Notes: a model not told the origin generated them from the letters alone. 55,867 bases of DNA from an uncultured Nitrospina sp. (GCA_937891765.1 CALAGQ010000075.1:1-55867), one strand, 5' to 3'; numbered from the stretch's first letter, positions 24,649-33,581 are shown. Numbers and translations are program-made.

Positions 24649-25455
24649 TTATTTAGTGGCTAACTCAAAGTCGGCGCTGGTTTTTGCGCCATCTGCCACC
24701 GTAATTTCCTGAGTCACTTCCCCAACATACGGGTGCCATGCTGTGACTTTATATTTCCCGGCTGGAATATTATCCAGCGTGAAGGAGCCGTCTTTAGTGC
24801 TTACGGTGTAGTAAGGATTCCAGACAATTCGTGCATCGGCTTCCATATAGTTGTGCTGATCGCATTGCAGGAAGAAATGGGAATCCTTTTTCGGTTTGAA
24901 GCGTTTGAGCGATTTTGTGACATCAGCCACAGAACCTTTTGACGGAAGCGGTTTGTTGAACAGCGTTTTTCGGTTGGCGCCATTAACGGAATAACCGTGC
25001 GGGTTGTGCAAGGTGTTCTCGTCCTTGTTGGTCACCATTACTAAACCTTCGTTAATTTCTTTGGGAGACTTTCGGACGACAGTTACCTTGGGGAAAATAT
25101 CGCATTGCCGGAAATCGAAATTCACCGTCTCTTTTGACCATGCTTTTCCCTTGCTGATGCTTTCGATCAACACCACCGCGTTTTCAAGTTTTCCATCGTG
25201 AACGACAACTTTTTGCCGGGGTCGGATTCCCCCCTCTTTGGTGTCTGGATGAGTGGTGCAGAACTCGGCATTTTTGCCTTTATTCAAATCTTCCATAATC
25301 GGAGCGGGAACCGCGCCTTTGAACATGATGCTTCCTGAAATGGACCCGCCATTAGAAACCTGCATTTCTTCATAGTCTAATTTTTTTGCCTGAACACTAC
25401 TGGCCAGAGCCAGCGTAACTAAGGTGGTGATTGCGATTAAGTTAATTTTTTTCAT
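24649..25455 (-). CDS. Exported cupredoxin-like protein with carboxypeptidase-regulatory-like domain
   Basis: A 268-residue protein with a signal peptide (residues 1-23, cut after VQA). The middle part is plastocyanin-like: a His in NTLHNPHGYSVN, then QCDQHNYMEAD, giving the Cys-x2-His-x2-Met part of a type I copper site. The C-terminal segment (about 205-268) is a carboxypeptidase regulatory-like beta-sandwich: DGSFTLDNIPAGKYKVTAWHPYVGEVTQEI. The layout recalls proteins often labelled methylamine utilisation protein. A periplasmic electron-transfer role with the neighbouring cytochrome c is likely (inference). The ATG at 25455 has GAGGAG upstream and overlaps the stop of a 76-codon ORF. Confidence 0.78.
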   Translation of the reverse strand: MKKINLIAITTLVTLALASSVQAKKLDYEEMQVSNGGSISGSIMFKGAVPAPIMEDLNKGKNAEFCTTHPDTKEGGIRPRQKVVVHDGKLENAVVLIESISKGKAWSKETVNFDFRQCDIFPKVTVVRKSPKEINEGLVMVTNKDENTLHNPHGYSVNGANRKTLFNKPLPSKGSVADVTKSLKRFKPKKDSHFFLQCDQHNYMEADARIVWNPYYTVSTKDGSFTLDNIPAGKYKVTAWHPYVGEVTQEITVADGAKTSADFELATK

Positions 25456-25682
25456 GATGGTTTCTCCTCTACATTTTTTCCGGTTTGATAAGCTTTTTCC
25501 CGTTGGGGGGGGTGGGGCCGGGAAAAGGAGGTCACACTCCCGGCCCCAACTGCATCCAGCGGGGAAGGCATCCGCTGGATGCATGCACACCTCTGTTTGC
25601 GCTCAGCGAGGACTGAAAGCGGGTCGAGGTGTTGCAATCCGACACCAACAGGTTGAGATATCTTTGCGTTTGAGTTTTTCAT
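25452..25682 (-). CDS. Small leader ORF coupled to the cupredoxin-like gene
   Basis: A 76-residue frame. The ATG at 25682 has an AAGGAAGG site six bases upstream, and the TGA stop overlaps the next gene's ATG (ATGA). Its codons run through two strong hairpins (25507-25541 and 25553-25583). The N-terminal part (MKNSNAKISQPVGVGLQHLD) is polar; later parts are rich in Cys, Arg and Pro. No family is recognised. It may be a real small protein, or a leader peptide whose translation opens the hairpins. Codon use is not convincing. Confidence 0.4.
   Translation of the reverse strand: MKNSNAKISQPVGVGLQHLDPLSVLAERKQRCACIQRMPSPLDAVGAGSVTSFSRPHPPQREKAYQTGKNVEEKPS
25507..25583 (-). promoter_or_regulatory. 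Two tandem strong hairpins in the leader
   Basis: First, GCATCCAGCGG and CCGCTGGATGC (11-bp perfect arms, about 25553-25583). Second, GGGGCCGGGA and TCCCGGCCCC (10-bp arms, about 25507-25541). They lie between the sigma-54 promoter and the cupredoxin-like gene, inside the small ORF. They may attenuate or stabilise the transcript. Confidence 0.55.
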
Positions 25683-25718
25683 GAGTGCCTTCCTTTCGGA
25701 TCTTTCAACTCTATACAG

Positions 25719-25734
25719 AGCAAAGCCTGTGCCG
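25719..25734 (-). promoter_or_regulatory. Sigma-54 (-24/-12) promoter
   Basis: On the minus strand, CGGCAC-AGGCT-TTGCT: five of six -24 bases and the full -12 TTGCT at the exact required spacing. It reads leftward into the small ORF, the cupredoxin-like gene and cytochrome c. An NtrC-type regulator gene lies just upstream. Confidence 0.8.
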
Positions 25735-25843
25735 GAAGGGCCGGGGCAAAAAATAAAGGCTTTAACTTAAGGCTTTACAAGGAGTTTAAAAATAGGTGCT
25801 GGGAAGGGAAGGGGAATGCGGAGTCCACGAATGCCATTTCGGG

Positions 25844-25880
25844 ATGGGATCGTCCCATTGTGGGACGCCAAAATGGGACG
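25844..25880. promoter_or_regulatory. Probable upstream activator sites for the NtrC-type regulator
   Basis: ATGGGA-TCG-TCCCAT (25844-25858) and CGTCCCA-TTG-TGGGACG (25851-25867) are overlapping perfect inverted repeats, with another half-site TGGGACG at 25874-25880. They lie 110-160 bases upstream of the sigma-54 promoter, the normal enhancer distance. Confidence 0.7.
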
Positions 25881-25883
25881 ATG

Positions 25884-27248
25884 TCAGGTCAATTGGTATT
25901 TTTTCAGCATACGGTAAAACGTGCTTCGGCTGATACCCAATTCTCTGGCTGCACCGGGAATGTTTCCGCCGGTTTTCTCCAAGGCCTGCTTCAAGGTTTG
26001 CTTGACCACATCATGATAGAGGCTTGGGGAATCGTTGGCAGCTTTCTCGTTGATCTTCTCATTAGCAGGGGTTGAAGAGTCGAAGACTCCTTCCGGCAGG
26101 CAGTCAGCATCGATGGTGTCGTAGGAAGTGACGATCATGGCCTGGTAAAGAGTGTTTTCCAATTGGCGGATGTTTCCCGGCCATGAATAATCCTGCAAAA
26201 TTCGCATGGCTTCGTCACTGATCGAATGGACTTCCTTGCCAATATCATTCTGATATTTTTTGAGGAAGTGAGTGCAGAGAAGGGGGATATCCTCAACCCG
26301 ATCACGCAGCGCTGGGACTTCGATGGGGAAAACGGCGATACGATAATAGAGGTCTTCGCGAAAGCTTCCTTTTTCGATGAGAGTTTTAAGATCTTTATTG
26401 GTCGCACAGACCACCCGGGTGTCGACCTTGATTTTCTGGTTGTCGCCGATGCGCTCGAAATTTTTTTCCTGTAGAAAGCGCAGTAGTTTTGCCTGGGTGG
26501 CGGGGCTCATTTCTGCCACTTCATCGAGAAACAGGGTACCACCATCTGCCAGTTCCAGTTTTCCCGGACGCGACTCGGTTGCTCCGGTGAAAGAGCCTTT
26601 TTTATGGCCGAACAATTCGCTTTCCTGTAGCGTTTCAGGGATGGCTCCGCAATTGATGTCAACAAAAGGCCCGGTGGCGTAGGAACTGTTGCGGTGGACG
26701 GCGCGAGCGATGAGTTCTTTGCCGGTTCCGGTTTCGCCGAGAATGAGAACACCGGCTTTGCTGGCAGAGACCTGATGAACTTTTTTCAGGGCTTCATTCA
26801 GCGCTTCGCTTTTGCCGATTATGCCATCCTTGCCGGATAGACGGTCCACTTCGCCTTGCAGGTGGTGGACCTTGCGGGCAAGGTTTCTTTGTTCAAAAGC
26901 TTTATCCAGACAGGTGAACAGGCGGGGCTCATCGACAGGTTTCAATAAATAATCGTAGGCGCCCTGCTTAATAACTTCCACGGCAGTCTCCACCTTGTCA
27001 ACACTGGTCAGCATGATGACCGGAATGTCCGGGCGCGTGGCTTTGATGCGTTTCAATGTTTCCACTCCATCGAGTCCGGGCATCATCACATCGAGCAGGA
27101 TCAGAGAAGGGCTTTCGTCGAGCGAGTAGAGCAAAGCATTGCCGCTTTCGAAATCCTGCACGGCGTAGCCTTGGTCTTCCAGAAGCGCTCTCATCAAGCC
27201 TCTTAGCGGGGCATCGTCATCGACTACAAATATCAATTCATTAGCCAT
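25884..27248 (-). CDS. NtrC-family sigma-54-dependent response regulator
   Basis: A 454-residue regulator with three parts: a receiver domain (about 4-118; phospho-Asp in LILLDVMMPG, Lys in LLKPVD), an AAA+ sigma-54 activation domain (about 140-370; Walker A GETGTGKE, GSFTGA loop in place of the commoner GAFTGA, Walker B GGTLFLDEVAEM) and a Fis-type HTH at the C terminus (GNIPGAARELGISRSTFYRM). The start at 27248 begins the receiver directly; an upstream in-frame start gives an unsupported extension. It is divergent from a kinase gene, 80 bases apart, and lies next to palindromic sites and a sigma-54 promoter, so it should activate the cupredoxin-cytochrome operon. Confidence 0.93.
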   Translation of the reverse strand: MANELIFVVDDDAPLRGLMRALLEDQGYAVQDFESGNALLYSLDESPSLILLDVMMPGLDGVETLKRIKATRPDIPVIMLTSVDKVETAVEVIKQGAYDYLLKPVDEPRLFTCLDKAFEQRNLARKVHHLQGEVDRLSGKDGIIGKSEALNEALKKVHQVSASKAGVLILGETGTGKELIARAVHRNSSYATGPFVDINCGAIPETLQESELFGHKKGSFTGATESRPGKLELADGGTLFLDEVAEMSPATQAKLLRFLQEKNFERIGDNQKIKVDTRVVCATNKDLKTLIEKGSFREDLYYRIAVFPIEVPALRDRVEDIPLLCTHFLKKYQNDIGKEVHSISDEAMRILQDYSWPGNIRQLENTLYQAMIVTSYDTIDADCLPEGVFDSSTPANEKINEKAANDSPSLYHDVVKQTLKQALEKTGGNIPGAARELGISRSTFYRMLKKYQLT

Positions 27249-27328
27249 TATACAATTGTAGCGTACTCGGTTAATTTTAAGAAAAAAATGATAAACTGAA
27301 AGCGTTCGTAATTTCAGGGGAAGGTGAA

Positions 27329-29065
27329 ATGGGATCATTAGCAAGCCAGACCAAAGGTGTACTGATAGTGGGATTGATTTTGGCTGTGGCGAGTTGGGGC
27401 ATTGTCCGCGACCGGGCCGAGAAAGTCTGGTTCGATGAGTTGGAGCAGGAGGTCCTGGAAGACACTCTAATTTTAACCGGTGAACTCGAAGTGGTGAAAA
27501 GGGAATTGGGAGGCATCATTTCTCTTTACCGTTCTTCGGAGTTTGTAAGTCGGGAAGAGTTCGGAGTTTATGTTCAGCCACTTTTAGGAAATCATCCTTT
27601 CATTCAGGCGTTTGAATGGGTTCCGCGCATAGACCACTCTGAAAGGGAAGGGTTCGAAGGTATCACCCGTGCTGTTGGATATGCGGGGTTTCGTATTTTT
27701 GGGATTTCTGGTTCTTCCGAAGCGAGGCAGGAATATTTCCCGGTGCATTATTCGGAGCCGCTTCCAAATAATGAACAGGTGTTGGGATTTGATCTGGCCT
27801 CTGACCCACAATTGTTGAAGCTTGCCAATGCTGCCAGAGATACGGGCAGGGCGGTTGCTGCCTCGCGTTTTGGGCAGGTTCCCAATGCCCGGTCGCAAGC
27901 GGATCTCATTATTCTGGCTCCTCTCTATAATAAAAAGGCAGAACGCACTGAAGAACGGCGAGAGCATCTAAAAGGTTTTGTGCTGGGCATATACCGGGTG
28001 CAGGACATGATCGACCAGATGGTCAGTCGATATATTCCCAAAGGGATGAACTTGACCGTTTATGAAGAAGGCGAACTGGTTGAGGAAAACCTGCTTTATG
28101 GCAGTTCGTTGAAGAACCCGGCTATGAAGATCACCAACGTTGTTAATGTTTCCAATCGTCGATGGTTTCTGGTTTGGCAGGCGACAAAGGAATTTCGCGA
28201 CGGGCCACAAACCTTGAATGCGTTCTGGGTGGGGGTGGCCATTTTTTCAGGAGCGTTGTTTCTTTCTGTTATCATCGAAATAATGGCGTCACGGACCCGC
28301 GTTGTGGAGAATGAGGTTCGGGTTCGCACAGAAGAACTGACCCTGGCAAACAAGAAGCTTGTTGAGTTGAACGATTTGAAAAATAAATTTCTTGGGATGG
28401 CTTCGCACGATCTCAGAAATCCTCTTGCTTCCATTCGCGGCTATTCCAGGTTTCTTTTAGACAAAGGATCGCAAGTCAAAGAGGATACCCGGCAGGAGTT
28501 TTTAACAACCATTAAAAATGTCAGTGGAAATATGCTGGAACTGATCAGCAACCTTCTGGATATCTCGGTGATTGAAAGCGGTCAGTTGAAACTGAATCTC
28601 GAAAAGGCATCAATGGAAAAACTTGCCGAAGAGAAAATCCATCTGCAACAGATTTTGGCGGACAAAAAAAATATCAGGCTCCATGCAGATTTTGACGAAG
28701 TTCCTGAATTTTATTTTGACGCAAACCGAATCGGGCAAGTTGTTGATAATCTTCTCAGTAACGCGGTGAAGTATTCGCCGCCTGATAAAGAGGTTTTTGT
28801 AAAGCTGGAAGCACATGAGCAGACTATGACTCTAAGCGTTAAGGATGAGGGGCCGGGAATTGACCCGGACGAGCAAGGGCAGTTATTTCAGCATTTTCAA
28901 AAGTTGAGCGCCCGGCCCACGGCAGGTGAGAGCAGTTCCGGCTTGGGGCTGGCGATTGCCCAGAGAATTGTGGAAGAACATCAGGGGAGTATTGGGGTTG
29001 ATAGCCAACTAGGTCAAGGAGCCACTTTTCACTTCAGCCTGCCTATGAATAAAACAGGTTCATAA
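27329..29065 (+). CDS. CHASE-domain sensor histidine kinase
   Basis: A 578-residue inner-membrane kinase. TM1 is at 8-25, a periplasmic CHASE domain at about 50-270 (FEWVPRI, GFRIFGI, YFPVHYSEP), and TM2 at about 300-320. The HisKA phospho-His is in GMASHDLRNPLASIRGYSRF and the HATPase domain has DNLLSNAVKYSPP and GPGIDPDEQG, GLGLAIAQRIVEEHQG. It should sense a small periplasmic ligand and phosphorylate the divergent NtrC-type regulator. GGGGAAGG precedes the ATG. Its stop overlaps the end of the convergent DUF4139 gene by six bases. Confidence 0.92.
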   Translation: MGSLASQTKGVLIVGLILAVASWGIVRDRAEKVWFDELEQEVLEDTLILTGELEVVKRELGGIISLYRSSEFVSREEFGVYVQPLLGNHPFIQAFEWVPRIDHSEREGFEGITRAVGYAGFRIFGISGSSEARQEYFPVHYSEPLPNNEQVLGFDLASDPQLLKLANAARDTGRAVAASRFGQVPNARSQADLIILAPLYNKKAERTEERREHLKGFVLGIYRVQDMIDQMVSRYIPKGMNLTVYEEGELVEENLLYGSSLKNPAMKITNVVNVSNRRWFLVWQATKEFRDGPQTLNAFWVGVAIFSGALFLSVIIEIMASRTRVVENEVRVRTEELTLANKKLVELNDLKNKFLGMASHDLRNPLASIRGYSRFLLDKGSQVKEDTRQEFLTTIKNVSGNMLELISNLLDISVIESGQLKLNLEKASMEKLAEEKIHLQQILADKKNIRLHADFDEVPEFYFDANRIGQVVDNLLSNAVKYSPPDKEVFVKLEAHEQTMTLSVKDEGPGIDPDEQGQLFQHFQKLSARPTAGESSSGLGLAIAQRIVEEHQGSIGVDSQLGQGATFHFSLPMNKTGS

Positions 29066-30712
29066 TCCCCGAACGGTTTTCCCTTCAGGATATTCCACCT
29101 GAAAGTCGAGAGTGATCATTTTCTTTTCTTTGGGTGCGAGATGGATGTTCCAGGTAAGAAGCTTTTGTTTGTCTATGTCGTTGGGTTCAGGTTTGATTTG
29201 TCCGATGCGTACTTTAATCTCTTCTTGATAGGAAAGAGGAAGTTGATCTTTTAATTCAACCTCAATGGGTATGTCTTTAAAGTTTTCCAAGGTGATTTCA
29301 AAAATATAACGTTGTTTTGCAGTTTGATTGAAGATCCCTTTCTCACCACCTTCTTTTTTAATAAGTTTGCGTTCTACCTTGACGGATTCATCCAACCCCA
29401 ACCCGGTTTCTATTTCCTGTCCGGGTGCGATATTTTTAAGCCATGAATTTCCAGCAAAACTTCCATCGACAAAGTTTCCGGCTTGACCGGGGAGTAGCTG
29501 ATAAGGGCTGGAGTTCTGGATTTTGGCTTTGAGAAATACGCGTTCAATATTTTTTGGGATTGTCGTGTATATCAGTTCTGCATCGAAACGCTCACTAAAT
29601 ATTTGGGCGCGGTAGTTATTGGTTCCGGTCGCGATGGTCTGTTTTTCGCGAATTTGATAAGTGGAGGAAACACCGGACTGAATAACCTTGGTTCTCCTTG
29701 AAGAATTGCTGCCCTGTTTGTCTTCCATTAAGGAAGAGCTTTCTTCCGATGAGAAGGCAAGGGATCTTGCAGCCTCAAGACGCTGCTTCTGTGGATAGTC
29801 TATAACCCAGGGGTGTAACTTTGGTGGCGCGGTTCCTCGGGAAGGTTGACTGGTTGTCAGCTCTAACGAGACCTCTCCCCAGTCTTCACCGGTTCTTTGG
29901 TTTATTTTTCCGATGTATTCAAATTCGATTGATTTTTTTTTGGTATCGGTGCGGAGCATGTATGCGGGGCTCCAGCTGGCATTCTTTATTTGATAAGAGA
30001 TGTCAATGTGGTCTGTAATGGATTGACTCGATCTGATATTAATATGAATATAGTTGACTTCCTTTTTCACTCCCGCTTTCAGGTCGGCTAATTTTTTTTC
30101 TTCAACCTTGAGTTCCTTTTCGGCAATTTCAGATTTGACAGAAACTTCTCTGTAGCGGTCTCTACGTATTTTCCCGCGAGTCGCCTTGAATTCCAGCACG
30201 GAATCCCAATAATCAGGCCCGGGCAAAACATTGGATTGAGTTTTTCCTTCTGAAAGGTTTTCAATATAGGCTAGCTGGCTCTCCAAATTGTTCAACTCAT
30301 CCTTGATGGAGTTCAGTTGCAAACGCAATTGGTCGACCTGTGCCTCCTGTTTTTGAATGGAATTGTCGAGGAATTGAGTTTTATAAGCCTTTTGGATGGA
30401 GAAATGACCTATTTGAAGGGTTGAAGCGGTTCCCGGTGAAATTCTCATGGAATCCGTAATTATGGAACTTGGGAAGGGACCGATGACTATATCCGAAGAG
30501 CCTTCGGGCAAATGTAATGAGGCTTGACGAAATATCTCTGCTCGATCTGGGTACAGTTGAACTTTCTGGATTTTACCGGGTTTTATTGGCTCGACCTGCT
30601 GGGAGGCCTGCAAACCTGGAGTGCAAAAAAACAATAGGGAAATTAAGAGCCCGTAGATGCCGGGTTTTCTATGCAGGTTTCTTGATTTATTAGGAATATT
30701 CATCTCAACCAT
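29060..30712 (-). CDS. DUF4139 / mucoidy inhibitor A-like protein
   Basis: About 550 residues with a signal or anchor segment near the N terminus (IYGLLISLLFFCTPGLQA). The N-terminal DUF4140 domain (KIQKVQLYPDRAEIFRQA) is followed by a coiled coil (about 115-200) and a large C-terminal DUF4139 domain (SWSPAYMLRTD, ELTTSQPSRG, GEDWGEVSL). The family includes MuiA-like proteins of unclear function, likely envelope-located. The start is uncertain: ATG at 30712 or 30703, both with poor ribosome sites. Confidence 0.85.
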   Translation of the reverse strand: MVEMNIPNKSRNLHRKPGIYGLLISLLFFCTPGLQASQQVEPIKPGKIQKVQLYPDRAEIFRQASLHLPEGSSDIVIGPFPSSIITDSMRISPGTASTLQIGHFSIQKAYKTQFLDNSIQKQEAQVDQLRLQLNSIKDELNNLESQLAYIENLSEGKTQSNVLPGPDYWDSVLEFKATRGKIRRDRYREVSVKSEIAEKELKVEEKKLADLKAGVKKEVNYIHINIRSSQSITDHIDISYQIKNASWSPAYMLRTDTKKKSIEFEYIGKINQRTGEDWGEVSLELTTSQPSRGTAPPKLHPWVIDYPQKQRLEAARSLAFSSEESSSLMEDKQGSNSSRRTKVIQSGVSSTYQIREKQTIATGTNNYRAQIFSERFDAELIYTTIPKNIERVFLKAKIQNSSPYQLLPGQAGNFVDGSFAGNSWLKNIAPGQEIETGLGLDESVKVERKLIKKEGGEKGIFNQTAKQRYIFEITLENFKDIPIEVELKDQLPLSYQEEIKVRIGQIKPEPNDIDKQKLLTWNIHLAPKEKKMITLDFQVEYPEGKTVRGL

Positions 30713-30877
30713 TATCTTAGAGGGGGTACTTCTATTCAACAACTAAATTGTAGGATAAAGACTTATATAAATATAGGCGTAATCCTGCTGATCACAGGGT
30801 TTATCGCTGATGTTTGGAGGCTCCCTCTCCCGCTATACTCATCAGGTTGAAAGTCGTTTTAGCCTGAGGGTCAAAAT

Positions 30878-31225
30878 ATGCGCGCTGTCGTTTTTTGTTT
30901 GTTGCTGTCACTGAGCGTTTTTACAAGTCTGGGACAGGCAGAACCCCGAGTGATTTCCTTGGACTTTTTGGGTTCGAATTCATTAGAGGTTTATCAAAAT
31001 ACTCCTGTCAAAGTGAGCAACCCCTTTCAGGTAAGCCTGTACGATTTGACTGTGACCAAACCTTCCGCTCACAAAGACATAGTTTCGGTGTCCGTGTTTC
31101 TTTCCGGGGAATCCTTTGACCTTGCTTTTTCTAAAGTGGGAACTTATGAAATTTGTTTTTCCAAGGTAAAAAATGAGGCTCGAACCTGCCTGACGTTGGA
31201 CGTTCTGAAAAGAATAGCTACCTGA
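30878..31225 (+). CDS. Small exported protein of unknown function
   Basis: A 115-residue protein with a signal peptide (residues 1-21, cut near GQA/EPR). The mature part is predicted as beta-strands (VISLDFLG, PVKVSNPFQVSLYDLTV, YEICFSKV) with two Cys that could form a disulfide. It is perhaps a small immunoglobulin-like or cupredoxin-like fold without copper ligands. No family recognised. Monocistronic and convergent with egtD. Confidence 0.65.
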   Translation: MRAVVFCLLLSLSVFTSLGQAEPRVISLDFLGSNSLEVYQNTPVKVSNPFQVSLYDLTVTKPSAHKDIVSVSVFLSGESFDLAFSKVGTYEICFSKVKNEARTCLTLDVLKRIAT

Positions 31226-31287
31226 CGTTGAAATTCTTTTACCACCCCGCAATAAAAGCAGGATAGCACCCATACCGTCGGTGTGCT

Positions 31288-32265
31288 TTAGCGGGCAACC
31301 TTCCAGATTGAATCCACAAAATATTTTCGGGAGTCAAATAAATGCTTCACGACTTCAAATCCGTTTTCAGCGGCCAGGTTTTCTATTTCTTCAAGCGTGT
31401 ATTTGAAGGACTGCTCGGTCTGCATTGCTTCCCATGCTTTGAAGTGAAAGTCCTTATTTAAAGCCTTGATGTGTACGGTCTGGTCACGCGTGCTGTAAAG
31501 ATAACTTTCGACAGCGCGGGTGTTGGGGTTGAACTGGCCCTGTTGCATAAAGTGCTCTTTGTTGAAATCGGCGCCCAGTTCCTGATTAATGCGGTCGAGC
31601 AGGTGCAGATTGAATTTTTCAAAGAGTGGATCATTGTAGGCAGAGTAAAGCAGTTTAGGGTCTTTCATGAGGTCAAATCCGATCAGCAAATAATCTTTGG
31701 ATCCCAGAGTTTCGCTCAGGCGCTTCAGAAAAGATCTGGCTGCATCCGAGTCCATATTATTCAGGCTGACTCCGAGAAAGAGGACGAGATTTTGGCCGTT
31801 CCGACTGATAGCTTCCAGTCCGTCAAAATAATCTCCGGTTAATCCGGTAACCTTCAGGCATGTGTCGGGGTGACTGTCTTCCAATGATCGAACCAGGTTT
31901 GTAACCGCTCCGTTGGAAATATCAATGGGGAAGTAGTGAAAGTTGAGTTTCTCATTGAGCAAATGTTCAATAAGAATCCGGGTCTTGCATCCATCGCCTG
32001 AACCCAGTTCTATGAGGTTGAAGGTGTCGTCGGTGATGAGTTTTGCAATACTGTTTTTATGGTTGCGAATAATTTCAAACTCACATGTGGCGGGAAGATA
32101 TCCTGCGAGTTCCGTGATCTTTTTGAAAATCTCACTTCCTTCGGTGTCAAAGATCAACCATGATGGTAAACGCTTGTTTTCAAGGGAAAGCCCCTCATTG
32201 ACTGTGCTGGCAAGCTGTTCTTCGAGTGACTGGGTTGGGGATTGCAGGTTTTTTGTTTCAAACAA
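31288..32265 (-). CDS. egtD: L-histidine N-alpha-methyltransferase-like protein (EgtD family)
   Basis: A 325-residue SAM methyltransferase of the EgtD family, the first enzyme of ergothioneine synthesis, making trimethylhistidine. The SAM site NLIELGSGDGCKTRILIEHL lies near 78-97, and GDYFDGLEA, LFLGVSLNNM and LIGFDLMKDP follow as in EgtD. The start is a TTG at 32263-32265 with AAAGGAG eight bases upstream. No EgtB sulfoxide synthase is in the window, so the substrate may differ from histidine. It is divergent from a diiron oxygenase-like gene. Confidence 0.85.
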   Translation of the reverse strand: MFETKNLQSPTQSLEEQLASTVNEGLSLENKRLPSWLIFDTEGSEIFKKITELAGYLPATCEFEIIRNHKNSIAKLITDDTFNLIELGSGDGCKTRILIEHLLNEKLNFHYFPIDISNGAVTNLVRSLEDSHPDTCLKVTGLTGDYFDGLEAISRNGQNLVLFLGVSLNNMDSDAARSFLKRLSETLGSKDYLLIGFDLMKDPKLLYSAYNDPLFEKFNLHLLDRINQELGADFNKEHFMQQGQFNPNTRAVESYLYSTRDQTVHIKALNKDFHFKAWEAMQTEQSFKYTLEEIENLAAENGFEVVKHLFDSRKYFVDSIWKVAR

Positions 32266-32295
32266 TGCGGTGACTCCTTTTTCTGCTGGGTTGAT

Positions 32296-32324
32296 TTGAC
32301 CTTGTGGGCGGTGTTTGTTATAGT
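32296..32324 (+). promoter_or_regulatory. Sigma-70-like promoter of the diiron enzyme gene
   Basis: TTGACC at 32296-32301, a 17-base spacer and TATAGT at 32319-32324. The leader before the gene is about 140 bases and contains a GTGAG/CTCAC hairpin near 32379-32395. Confidence 0.6.
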
Positions 32325-32471
32325 ACTTATGTTAATTCCTTTTTACATCTTTATTTATTGTCTTTGACGATTACTGTGAGGCAAAGCTTCTCACGGTGAA
32401 GATGTTTGTCGGGCTCTGGTTGTTAGAAAAATAAACAGGCCCTAATTCTAATCTTTATATTCCCAAAGCTT

Positions 32472-33533
32472 ATGAATTTTAATTCACAAACGGACTCAAC
32501 AGCGCTTGATTTTGCATGTCAGGAATTGGAGGATGAGTTTGTAAGGCTGTTAGGTTTGGATGATCTGGATCGAGTCATTGCTGACAATCCCAAGAAGGTT
32601 GAAAGTTTTAATTCGGAACTGGAAGTAACGTTGTCCGACGCTTTTAAAAATGATGAAGGCTGCCCCCAAGCCCATTTATTTTTGCAGAGGATCCTTTATC
32701 GCATCAACCGTTTGAAGCTGTTTTGGTATGACGGGTTGGAAAATTATGCCAACGAAGATTCCAGTTTTCTGTTTTCTTTGCGTTTGAAAATTGAAAAGGC
32801 ATGGCAGGATTGGGAAGAAGGTAATGTGATCCAGCAGAACTCCGGTGATCTAGGTGTCGCTCTTCGTAATCGCGTGGAAGAGGACCTGCAACCCGAGCCT
32901 TCTTCGGATGGATTGATCATCCGCAATGAAATTTCAAGGGCCGGGTATCAGCGTTTTCTCGCTATCAGTTCTCTGGATGGTCTGGTGGAAGCAAGTCAGC
33001 TTTCCCGTATGCTTGGGGGTGTCGGAAACGAGGTGCAGACGATGCTGACCCGGATTTTATGGGAAGAGTATGGCAGCGGAAAGTTTTCCAGAAAGCATTC
33101 CACTTATTTTGCAGCCATGCTGGAAGAATGCGGAATGGATTCCAGACCGGAAGCTTATTTTGACCTTGTGCCGTGGGAAGTGTTGGCTAATATCAATCAC
33201 AGCTTTTTTCTTTCTGAACGTAAGAAAAACTTTTTACGTTATGTCGGTGGTTTGTTATATACCGAGGTTTCTGTTCCCTCCGCTTTTCAGAATATCAAGA
33301 TGGCTGGTACGCGCCTGGGGATGGGTGACAATGCTATCAGTTATTGGGATATTCACATTCGGGAAGATATTCGTCACGGGCAATGGATGCTGGAGGATGT
33401 GGCCCTTCCCCTGATTGAAAAATATTCTGAACAGGCCTGGGACATGGTCAAGGGATACGACCAGCAAAAATTTATCAGTGCCCGTTCTGCCTCAGCCATG
33501 GTGGAGTCCATTCGCCGATTTGAGTTTTCCTGA
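32472..33533 (+). CDS. Iron-containing redox enzyme, heme-oxygenase-like fold
   Basis: A 353-residue helical protein of the iron-containing redox enzyme (Haem_oxygenas_2, HDO) superfamily. Likely iron ligands are in ILWEEYGSGKFSRKHSTYF (Glu, then His), AYFDLVPWEV and YWDIHIREDIRHGQWML (His, Asp, His). Such enzymes use a labile diiron site and O2 for N-oxygenation, C-C cleavage or desaturation of amino acids and fatty acids. The substrate is unknown. The divergent EgtD-like gene hints at an amino-acid-derived product (inference). Confidence 0.8.
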   Translation: MNFNSQTDSTALDFACQELEDEFVRLLGLDDLDRVIADNPKKVESFNSELEVTLSDAFKNDEGCPQAHLFLQRILYRINRLKLFWYDGLENYANEDSSFLFSLRLKIEKAWQDWEEGNVIQQNSGDLGVALRNRVEEDLQPEPSSDGLIIRNEISRAGYQRFLAISSLDGLVEASQLSRMLGGVGNEVQTMLTRILWEEYGSGKFSRKHSTYFAAMLEECGMDSRPEAYFDLVPWEVLANINHSFFLSERKKNFLRYVGGLLYTEVSVPSAFQNIKMAGTRLGMGDNAISYWDIHIREDIRHGQWMLEDVALPLIEKYSEQAWDMVKGYDQQKFISARSASAMVESIRRFEFS

Positions 33534-33581
33534 GAGAAACCCCTGTTTCATTGCCGGACGAATGTTTGTTCCGCGTGGGTC

